Source: Hormiphora californensis (lineage: Eukaryota; Ctenophora; Tentaculata; Cydippida; Pleurobrachiidae). Taken from it: a stretch of 64,000 nucleotides of DNA. The DNA is taken from positions 4,632,998-4,696,997 of the forward strand of contig CM035352.1 of assembly GCA_020137815.1 (NCBI GenBank). Reading direction: 5' to 3'. Position numbers and translations under genes: made by a program. A model generated the notes under the pieces. That model saw only the letters and a program-made list of their open reading frames with translations. It had not been told where the DNA came from and made no database searches. Within the stretch, counting starts at the first letter, position 1, and every line of letters begins with the position of its first letter. This document shows, piece after piece, positions 1 to 12,041 of this stretch.

Positions 1-201
1 AAACTTCAGATTCCTCGAATGAGTAACCATGCAGACATTGTGTCAAAATATCAGAGTGATTGAAGTTAAACTTCTGGGTGAAAAGAAGGCCAACGTACCC
101 TCCCTTTAATTTGGGCCACGCGGTATATATAAGAGCGATGAAATCATCATAAAGATGATATCCCGTATTTCTCTCCACCCCTCTAACTCTTGTCCTCACA
201 G

Positions 202-3200
202 CATGTCGCCTGAGTTGGCCGACCTTGGAAGGGGAGTGCCAGGAGGAGGAGGAGGAGGAGGGGGAGAAGGGGACAGAGGGGGAACAATCACCCTGCGGGA
301 CCTTGATAAGCAACTCCTAGCGCAGTGTGTTAACGCCACTAGCTCCGCCGTCCAACAGAGCATCTTCAACAACCAGTACAAGTAGGTTGACTTGCAGAGA
401 GATGTACGATACGTACCATGACTGAGTGGAATGTAAAAATCTGCGTACCCAATGAGAGTGAGGAATGTACTATACATGGCCGCGTCCAATGAAGTTTTGA
501 GAAAGAGGAGAGATGTCGAGGAGGCAAATTATGTGAACCTGATTTTATGTTAACCCTCTACTACCATGGTTAACATATGTTAAATTAACAGGTACCTCTC
601 CCATGATACCAGGTTTGTTCATATTAACACACGAATATTTCAGGTTGATATACATGTTATACTTCATCCCTTTCACTGAATTTATTTATTACCAGTTTAT
701 CAGGTTGTTATTGTCCCCCCAGGTACGAGTTTAAATTGGATGCCCCCATTTCCATTGTTCAGAAGAAAGGAGATGATACACTCACATATTTAAATAAAGG
801 TACATGCTGCCTTGTTATAACCATTTAGGGGTGCAGGTGGGGGCAAGACAAACACTACCTTGTACTAAACAGTTAATGATATGATTGTACAACGTATGAT
901 AATTTGAATTGTTTTAAAAAGTGATAATCCTACTGAACGGCTGATTCATTTGATATTTCCCAGGCCAGTACTACTCGATAAACTTCTACAGTAATGCAAA
1001 TACAGTTGAAAGATTGGATCTAAATCTTAAAATTAAGGTATGCCCCTGAAGTTTATCTCTTTTGTATTTCTCTTGTCAAAACTATACACTCCCTGTGACC
1101 CCTTCACTATAAATCAATGCATTCACTAAGCAAACATCTCCATTCGATTATGTATTTCTCTTCTTAAACTATACACTCCCCTGTGACCCCTTTCACTATA
1201 ATAATAAATCAATTCGTTCTCCAGGCGATTATAGCGCAACTTGTGTTTTTTAACCAAACTCCCCCCTCCCTCCCAGTCGATAGTACACTTAGTGTTTCGT
1301 AACCAGGACACTCGGAAGGAGAGGGATCTTTGGACGTATTGGTATGCTCAACAACCAAATGCCAACATTCGAGTATTTGATGTGGGTAAGTATAATTATA
1401 ATCACATAAAGGATATTGGATACTACATGTATATTCTCCTGTCACGGTGCCCCTTAAGGACGTTCCACCTCGACCGAGTCCCCCAGCAAAACGAACGGTT
1501 GTGTGACCTAAAGGGGACCTCTGGGAACTACGGAGGACCGTGGGGGAAAAGATTTAAAAGTAGCCTAAAAAATTAAAACGATAGAAAGATAGCTATCGTT
1601 TTTTTCACTTTGAAAATACGACATTTCTTTAACAAAATCCTTGATCAGGAAGATGCAAGTGTCTCCCACCTATTTTTTGACGTAGAATCGAATGCCGTTG
1701 AAGTCAAATCTCTAAAATGTTAGAAAAATGGTGAAAATCGCGTTTTTAGGTGTTTTTTGGTGAAAAGAGCGTTCAAACTGGTACTAGATGATGAGATAGA
1801 GTCCCAAAAGTATGACAAATCGCTTTATTGGGACCTTTTCGCCCTAGAAGCAGATTTTTATGAAAATCTGGTTCAGCGCCTATTCTCTGTATACTTTCAA
1901 AGAAGGTGAATATTGCTCTACTTTAGCCAATTTTGAAGAAAAGTCATCCAAAACAGTACTAGATGATGAGATAGTGGCCCAAAAATATAACTAATCGATT
2001 TTTGGGTCTTTTCCGTCCTAGAAACAAATTTGCATGGCGGTCGGATGATACGTTTCCTCTCGGTAGGCCTCTGAGGTAGGTGGAAATAGCCAAAATATAG
2101 CGATGGCGGCAAATGAATGTGAATAAACGTTTACCAAACCCACTTCATCATCATGTATGGCTCTTGCATGATAGTCCAGTAGCCCAGAGATAGGTCATAC
2201 ATGCTGCTAAAGTGGGTTTGGTCAACGTTTATTCACATTCATTTGCCGCAATCGCTATATTTTGGCTATTTCCACCTACCTCAGAGGCCTACCGAGAGGA
2301 AACGTATCATCCGACCGCCATGCAAATTTGTTTCTAGGACGGAAAAGACCCAAAAAATCGATTAGTTATATTTTGGGCCACTATCTCATCATCTAGTACT
2401 GTTTTGGATGACTTTTCTTCAAAATTGGCTAAAGTAGAGCAATATTCACCTTCTTTGAAAGTATACAGAGAATAGGCGCTGAACCAGATTTTCATAAAAA
2501 TCTGCTTCTAGGGCGAAAAGGTCCCAAAAAAGCGATTTGTCATACTTTTGGGACTCTATCTCATCATCTAGTACCAGTTTGAACGCTCTTTTTACCAAAA
2601 AACAACTAAAAACGCGATTTTCACCATTTTTCTAACATTTTAGAGATTTGACTTCAACGGCATTCGATTCTACGTCAAAAAATAGGTGGGAGACACTTGC
2701 ATCTTCCTGATCAAGGATTTTGTTAAAGAAATGTCGTATTTTCAAAGTGAAAAAAACGATAGATATCTTTCTATCGTTTTAATTTTTTAGGCTACTTTTA
2801 AATCTTTTCCCCCACGGTCCTCCGTAGTTCCCAGAGGTCCCCTTTAGGTCACACAACCGTTCGTTTTGCTGGGGGACTCGGTCGAGGTGGAACGTCCTTA
2901 AGGGGCACCGTGCTGTCTGGCCAGACCCGTTTTTGAGAGTGCACTCAGATCGGGTCAGCGCCGCCAGACAAGTACCCTCATCAGATGGTTGCAAGATAAC
3001 CTCTCGCGACCTTCGTAAGGCGGCAAGGGAGGGGTTAATTCGCTACCATCCGCCTCGGTGTTATACATAATCAGGAAAAGGGCTGGGTTCAGAAAGAGAT
3101 AGAGTTTCAATGTGAATTTATCTCTGAGACAGACGTGAAGAATACTTGTTTTTATAAGCGCGTCAGAACACCCACACTCGCTCGCGGTGAATCTTCTAGA

Positions 3201-6200
3201 ACTCAAAAGGGGGGTTGAGGGGTAACCTCATCTCCGTTCTAGAACATTTATTTAGTGTGTGGGGAGAGAAAGATAATCGGAAGCTGGTGTCAGGGGGGGG
3301 GGGTGAAGTTTATCCGCTAACGAAGTTACAACTAGAGCATATTAGATGTTCTAGTGTAGCAGGTCGGATATAAATCAAATTTGAAATGCTATACCCTTGC
3401 TGCAGAGTGCTACACTATCCCGATAAGAGAGTCTCACACAAAGATAACTAGAAATTGTAAATATACGTGGAACCAATACAAAACCGCCCATGTTGAATAT
3501 TCTTGTTATGTTCTAACCCGCCCGAAACACAGTCTAGCCAGGCAACTTGAATATTCAGGATATTTATATAGCCGGGTGTATATTCTTCCATTAGAATCGT
3601 ATCAGCGTCCAGAGGTATATTATCATAATCCAGGATAATCCGGATAGCCCGGATAATAGGTTGGTCACATTGATACCTGAGTGAGATCGACGTCGCACGC
3701 GACTGAGATCGATCTCACGGAGCGAGAATAGGGTACAATGGATCCAAGATAATAGGTATATTCAGGATAGTCGATAGATTGAAGGACAATATCCGGGATT
3801 ATACCTGATAGATGATGTCAGTAACCCTAACTAAAACCCATGTTTCTTCAGATGAGAGGGCGTGTAAGAACGTGGAAGAGATCAGTGAGATTGGGTGTAA
3901 CGCAGTGTCATTTACCTGGAATAGCAACATTGGAGCTCAAATTGTTCTCAGAATCAACTGCCTCAGGTAACATGGAGCTGAATTATCCCATGTAATTGTA
4001 TATATGACACATGTACAGTTGTACATATATGGCACATGTACAGCTACCACTCATGTGTTAGAGAGCCACTCAATCCTCATATGGGAGCCTCTAACAAAGG
4101 CTCCAAAAAGCACCAGCCGCTCCAACCAACCAACCAACCAACCAATCCCCACATACTTTTCACAAGGCTCATGTTGTCAGAGCTCAGATAAAACAGCTCT
4201 CAGTCCTCTAACATCGTTAGATAACAGTGGGTCAAAACTTGCCTTGTTTGAACAAAACAAGGATTTGAAGTGTAACATTTTCTCTCATGCTTCTAGTACC
4301 GAGTTCAGCAGTCAAAAGGGGATAAAGGGAACCCCACTCTACATTCAAATTGATACTTTTGAAGATACGGACTCCCTGAATCCTGAACCCGCTGATAGGT
4401 GTTATTGCCAAATAAAGGTAAGCATGAGACCATATATGGGCATCACGTGACTCACAACACCATATATGGTCATCACGTGACTCACATCACCATATATATC
4501 ATATGGTCAGATTAACCCACTGGATTTTTGAACAGTTCATTCTTTCTTTTTATTCTAAAAAGCACGGAAACAGTGTCAAACGACTCAACTGGATTTACCA
4601 GGAATGTTTTTGTGTACGATAAGTCCAGGTTTGACTGTATCTTACCGCGTGTATCTCGGTTTCCGTGTAAGTGAATACATCACATAGATAGGTGAAGTGT
4701 ATTTGAAATGTACCGGAACCGGAAATGTGTATAGAAATCCGGTTTATTATTAGTGTAATAAACACGTTATAGTGAGGCTCCATGGTGTATTCCTCTGAAG
4801 TCTGAAATAAAACGTGCTCAATTCATGAAACATTTACGTGTCCAATACTAATGATACAGTCACTTAGTATGTAGTTAGTATCATGACAGAATTCTGCAGA
4901 ACTGCATAGTGCTGGTAAACAAGTTGAACTGCAACAGTGCTGGCACTACGTCAAGCCTGTTCTGCAACTATTCGACTAGTGGTATAGGGCCGGTATGTGG
5001 TAACATGTGTGTGGTGACACGTGACCTAAAACACGTGCACTATAACCACGTGACATAGCAGGGATGTATCCTGGAAGTAGTAGTGGGAGACACTAGCGTG
5101 GTACGCGCAAAAAAATGCGCGCCACACGATTATCATAATTGATGATATCTCCGGTTCCTGATAAGCTACAGAGTTCGTTTGGGTACTGTTGGAAAGGAAA
5201 TTTTAAGCCCCATCGAATGGCGAAGGTTTGAAGTCTTTATCTTATCAGGAACAGGAGTTATGAGCCAAAACGAAATTGGTGTGGCGCACATTTTTTTGCG
5301 CGTACCACGCTAGTGTCTCCCACTATAGGTAAATAACACCATGGCAGTGAGAATTTCGGAAATTTCCCATGGACAGTAGGGGTTGCTAAGTTGAAAAATA
5401 TCGCTTTCGAACATTATGTCTGGTATTCAGTGGATAATTTTCTACTGATATCCGAAGTTTCAGCCCAAACGGTTGAGCCACTTCGAATCGCAAGCCACTT
5501 TTTTGACCCTTATTTTCGGTGAAAAATCGGGAAAAAATCGAAAAAACAATTTTGAAATTTTAAAATTTCAAAACACAGAAATTAGTCCCTAGAACATCCC
5601 AATACACGTGCAACACTTTAAAATTGTGTATTTTTAATTTTCAACTTAGCAATCATTGGACAGTTTGTTGATATTTGGAGCCTGACCAGATTGACCACCT
5701 AAATATTGTTCATTTGTTCATTCAGGTGTTTAGAGATAAGGGGGCGGAACGTAAAAACAAGGACGAGCTGAGAACTGCAGACAGGAAATTACAAAAACTC
5801 CTCAAAAATGGAACAGGCTAGTTTTCTCATATCCTAGTTACATCTTGTTTTTTAGGCTTACCTAAGAAGTGTAACGACAGTCAGACCCCGATTTACCGGG
5901 ATGTTCGGAGGAAAGCGTTTTCTCCTATAAATCGGGGTCTGACTGTTATAATATAAGACCATTTGAGCTAGTGTTTATCCCTATATGATATTTCCCCCGG
6001 ACAGTCAACCCAAAAGATAAAGATACAGCCAACCTGTTCTCTGTGTTCCATACCCCCTCAAAACAGACCGTACTCACCAAGACAACAGTCCTATCCCGTC
6101 GACCCATCATATTCTCTGCGCCTGTCAAGAACCTGAGCCTCCTGGTATTTTCTTTTTTTGTGTCACTCCTGGTATTTGTTTTTGCGACCTTCCTTTGTGA

Positions 6201-9200
6201 AAAAAATAAAAGACAAACAAAAAGTGACAAACTTTGTAGTCCTTACAAACTCCCTATTATGTGTCTGTCAGAGCTTTGGCAGCTGACCCTATTCTCATTT
6301 CTTTAAAAGCGAGAACAGCGGACAGGACACAGCGGTCAGAGCATTGGCCTGATAACTTTATGTGTTCATATAATAGCTAGCAGCTTGGAAAACACAGGGA
6401 TTTTTTGTATAGAGCTCCCCATTATTCCCCCAGGTATATCACACATATCTCTCTCCAAGGTATCGCCTGGAACAGGAGGATCTGGTGGCCCAGATGAGCT
6501 CTCTCCCCAGAGTGTGGGGTCTACCGATAGATCGTGGTCTCAAAACACCTCTAACTCCTACACCCTGCCCTCCCCTACCTCCTACAACTCAACCATTGTC
6601 AGTCAGGGATATGTTGATGTGACCAACAGTCAAGTGAGCAGCGGTGGAAGCGACCAGGTATGTGTGCAGGAGTTGTGAAGCGACCAGGTATGTGTGCAGG
6701 AGTTGTGAAGCGACCAGGTATGTGTGCAGGAGTTGTGAAGCGACCAGGTATCGTGTGGGGTGGCAGGGCGTTATGCCTTCTGCCGGTTTGTCCACCAAAC
6801 ATTAGACATTATAATGCCCTGCATTCGGTATGTGGGAGTTGTTGTAATATATCCGGTTTTATAGGCCCGGTTTGATATGATCTAACGGGGTTGAACAAGA
6901 TCAAGGCCCAATTTTATAGGCTCGAAACAGGCCGGATTGGCCTGTTCGTTGCCTTGCTCCACCCTGTTTTACCTTGCCTTGTTCGACCCTCCCTCCCCGC
7001 GCAAAACAAGTTTTACCGCGCCCCGCACGGCGAAATGTAAAGGAGGTTTAGAACATAACAACCTGTTCGGTGTTCCCAGCCTATAAAACCGGCTGAGATT
7101 ATTGGCAATAATATTGCCGCAAAATACAGGTTTCATTGTGATTTTAGCTTCGAAAGAAACTAAGAAACTTGATTCGCTGTTATCACAGTCACTACAGTCA
7201 AATGTGATAACTGAAGAATTTTATTCTTCAAACTTAGTAGACTAGGGTCACTTATAGCATGGCACATGATTTGTGTACGCACCACACTATTATTATAGTT
7301 TCCCATAGTATCTTGAACAAACTATTTCCAAACATTACTAACAATGACTAACAATGAATATTTACCAGATCGATATATTTCAGAGCCAAGATAACAGTTC
7401 CACCTCTCCCTCTGCGAAACAGACGGATTCCATCTTTGCTATGATGAGGTAACTATCAGATAATGAGGTTTAATTAGGACCTGATTCACTAGTTATACCC
7501 AATTATTAGCTATATATAACTAGGGAACAGGGAACTTAGATGCGGTAGTGAGTTATGATATGATAATTGGGTAATTAGGTCCTTCCTGGAAGGTGACTTG
7601 AAGAATAACAGTTTCCCAATCAATTAGGAGAACTTGCCTTGTTCGACCCTCCTCCCAAAGGAGAACATAATATTCACAATTACGATCATGTCACTCAAGT
7701 TACAGTATTATTTGATATACTAAGATTGTGGTTAGGGCAAATCAGCAAATCTGTTTGTTATCGTACTGTGTACCACCTATTCTCGCTTCGTGTGAGATCG
7801 ATCTCAGTCGCTGCGTGACTTCGATCTCGCACATTTGTCACCAACAAATCTGTTTATATGTTAGCAGATTCACAGCCTGTTTTTCACACGTTGAAGCGCC
7901 TCTACTCGGGCTTGAATTAGCTAAATCTGGGCCGACAGACTGGTGACATGTCACCTAGCATATTATGCATTTATTTACTTTGTCCTTTGTGGCCTAGAGT
8001 GTAACCGGGTGGGCCTAATATCAGAAATTATTGCATTTCTTGAAGAATATGCAAAAGGGGCTTCCTAATTTCAAATATATGACATTTGACTGAATCCTGT
8101 CCTTCACTGGCTGGTGGAATGGTCCCACGTGTTGGATCAGGTGACAAGGCGCGTGTCACTGCAGCTAAGTGAGATCACGTGACAACTGGTCACGTGGTGT
8201 GCTTTAGCCAATCAGAGAGCGAGTGGAAGTAGCATTTCCCGAGCACGCTGGTAGAGCACAAACCAGTTACCGCGTCGAAACCGGTTTGGAGAGAGAGAGA
8301 AAGAGAGAGATAGGCATGTAATATGAAAGCGAGAGAGATGTGTATCATAAAAAAAGAGAGAAAGAGAGAAGGCGATGAGCTCTATAAAAGGGTGTAGCTT
8401 TATAAAATGGATTCACTTCTTCTAAGATACTACTGCAGCTTGCTGTTGTTCCCTGCTAACCGCATTGAATGATAAAATTCGTACCACGAACTGTCTCCGA
8501 CCGCCTTAACTTCCACAAAAACTTCGGTCCGATTGAATTTTTACCGAGATACCAGCCTCGAAACAGGCATCCGGATTCCACTCACCGATCTATTGCATCC
8601 CTTACTATTCTCGCCTGCACGTGATGACACTAATTAGTGACTTGTCTAAGTTAACCGTTAGAAAAAGGTATAATTGTGTGACTTGATGTAGTGATACGTC
8701 ATATTATACCTTGTGACGTCACAGTGGTAGTCATAGTATAGTAGTAGTAGTAGTACAGTCGGACCCCGATTTAGGGGCCCCCGATTTAGTGGCACCCCGA
8801 TTTAGGGACAGGATTTTTTTCCCCCGATATAGGAAATTAACCTTATTTGACCCCGATTTAGTGGACACCCCGATTTAGTGGACAAGAGCCTTTCCCCCGA
8901 GGGTGTCCCTAAATCGGGGTCCGACTGTAGTTGTTGTGGTAGAGTGAAATAGTATTGAGATATTATAATAGTGAGTGGGTGTGTGTGAGTGTGTCTGTGT
9001 GTGTGTCTGTGTGTGAGTGTCTGTGTGAGTGTGTGTGATCGTGTGTGTGTGTGAGTGTGTGTGTGAGCGTGTGATCGTGTGTGTGTGTGTGTGAGTGAGA
9101 GTGTGTGATCGTGTGTGTGTGTGTGTGTTTGTTTGTGAGTGCATCATATAGCAATGGCTTGCTATACGATGTAAGAGAGGTGTGAGTGTCTAAACATAGT

Positions 9201-11975
9201 TATGTTGTTAATATAACCTACAGATACTAATACCACTAGAGTAGTGCAAATTCCCCGTTTCAGAGTACATAATACAGCTCGACATACAACTAACATGTTT
9301 ATTGCGGCCCTCTGCGCCCCAGTGTGGCCGCATTTCCAGGTTCTCTATTTATAATGATACCCCTTTTAGTTTGTTGTTTCGTACATTATCTCACCTCAAA
9401 ATCTCACCCAGTGTATTCACGCTGTCTGGCGGCGCTGACCCGATCTGAGAGTGAGAATCACGGCGCCAGACAGGCAAATAGCAGCTATATATTCACGAGC
9501 AATGTGACACCCTATTTTAGTACGAATTAAAACGGGGTATCACTAACTAAATACAGTATACGGTGCAATAGTCTCATATATAGTCTCACCCACTTAGTTT
9601 GTAGTTTGTGTGTGCAGCACTACTATACATAAGACACGAGAATATAACGGCAAGTTTGGGTATAATGTAAACTGTGTACAACATTAAACCCAAACCTAAC
9701 GTCACCAATTAGCACTCAATTACTCACCGCTGCCCTAGTATCACACAAAATATATCAACTACTCGAGCTGTACACTATGAATTACAGCTCGGATAATTGA
9801 TATGTATTGTGTTGTAATATATACATACTATATATAGCTAGTTGCACACAATATGACGGGTTGTGGTTCAGAGTCTGACCCGTGCACCCTCTGCAGGGAA
9901 CGGGAATCAAAGAGGACCCTTTCACAGGCTCTCAGCGCTGCCAATGTGAGTATAAGCGGGGTTCGGGTTGTTTTTAGTCGTGGGCTGGGCACAAGTTTAG
10001 CCACAATCGGCTGTGATTCTCTGATTAAAAGAGGGCTGGCTGGTTTGTTGAACGTGCATGGTATAGCTGCTTTTCGCGGGTTTGCCCTAGCTTCACCGGG
10101 AATAAATTGAGTCTTGTGTGGGTGACGTGTATGATATGTGGTCACACACACACACACAATGTAGATTGGTGTTGTTTTAACTGCACATGGCTTATTTCAG
10201 GAGGTCGCCCAACATCTGACACTGGAAACTGGCCACGATACGGTAATTATAGCTTCACAATTAACAACTATAATTGCGTGACTTTCAATATCCCCTCGCG
10301 GGAAGTGCTACTACCGGTACCTCATGGTCCCCGTCTCTCTAAACAAAATATCCCTTCAGGATCGACCAGTTAAGGTTGCCAGACTCCAAAAGTTCAAGCC
10401 CGGTGAGTTGAAAGAAACTCATTCATATTATCTCATTATTATTAATATCGCGTCGGAGAGAGAGAGAGAGAAAGAGAGAGGTAGAGAGAGTCCGAGGGGA
10501 TTCAGAGAAGTACAGAGAGGACGGGTTCCGGGAAAATAGTCACCCTTCCCGGAACCCGTCCCTATAGATTTCCCACCAGGGTCCTAAATATATCAGTATG
10601 TATCATTGAATATTCTTCGCATTTTATTCCGCGCTTGTTCGACACTCGACGCTATTGCGATATTGAAAATCCGCTCATTTTTCATGTTTACTTAACTGGA
10701 CCTGGCCTTTCTCTCTCTATCTCTTTTTCTCACTCTCTCTCACTCTGGGATTTACAAGGGCTTGAGCAAAATAAGAAAGGGAATATTCAGTAACTTTTGC
10801 ATCCTGCCCCGAAAAGAGAAATTAAACCCGCATTTTATATTTTATGTTCAGCCCCCGACTATTTACCAACCCTCAGCTGACAATTTACTAACCCCTTTCG
10901 GCCTTCCTCCAGTTACGATTTACTAACTCCCTAATTCCTCTAAATACGATTTACTAATTCCTCCCTAATTCCTCTAGTTACGATTTACTAACTACCTAAT
11001 TCCTCCAGTTACAATTTACTAACTCCCTAATTCCTCCCTAATTCCTCTTGTTACGATTTACTAACTACCTAATTCCTCCAGTTACTATTTACGTAAAGAA
11101 GGCTGATGAGACTATCTACAATGCCCTGTGCCTCAACAAACTCAATATGGATACCCTCAAAGAAGAGGTGAATAGATGGGGGTGGGGACTGGATAGACCG
11201 GGGGTTATTGTGACTGGGGGGTTGCTGGGTGGTTAGGGGTTACTTTGTGTGGCGGGTGTGTGTGGCTCTAGTGGTGAATAGAGGGGGACTGGGGGAATTG
11301 ATGGGTTTGTGGCTCTAGCTGTTGTTAATTGTTATAGGCTGTTATCTAACTCTGAAGTCTGGATAGAGGCTGTTGGGGGTTACTTGATTTACTCTACGCA
11401 GTACGCAGCAGGGGTGCTAATTTGCCATGCTACGCAGTCTGTCTGTTCGGCACGTTAAGCGCCTCGCTTACGCTCTTCGGGCTCGCGTAAGCTGATCACA
11501 CCGGGCCTTCAATTCGGCCCGGTGTGAGAGTCGACAGACTGGGAACATGTCAAGTGCTAATCACTTCCTTCCTTCAGATTGCAGCAAAGTACTCCATCCC
11601 GCAGAACATGCCCCTGAAGTTCTACAAGCGATCCAAGAGAGGGTGAGTTACATACATGGTTACGATGGTTACCATACTAGTTACCATGGTTATCATACTA
11701 GTTGCCATGGTTACATGATTCCCGGAAGGAAATGATGGTGTGTGTGAGTAAGGCTATTTTATATCATTCATTGAGTTGCTAGAATGACAGTATCGGTGCA
11801 GAGAACCGAGAAAGAGAGAGAGAAATATTCGTGTAGCTGTTAGAGAGAGGGAGAATGAGAGCTCACTTTAGTGGTTACCGCTGGACCTGTTTTGCGTGTT
11901 GAACAACTAACACCAGCATCCTGTTTTCATGAAAGCAGCAGGGGCAGAGATAAAAGTTAGAGAGGGAGGGGTGAG

Positions 11976-12041
<66 letters not shown>

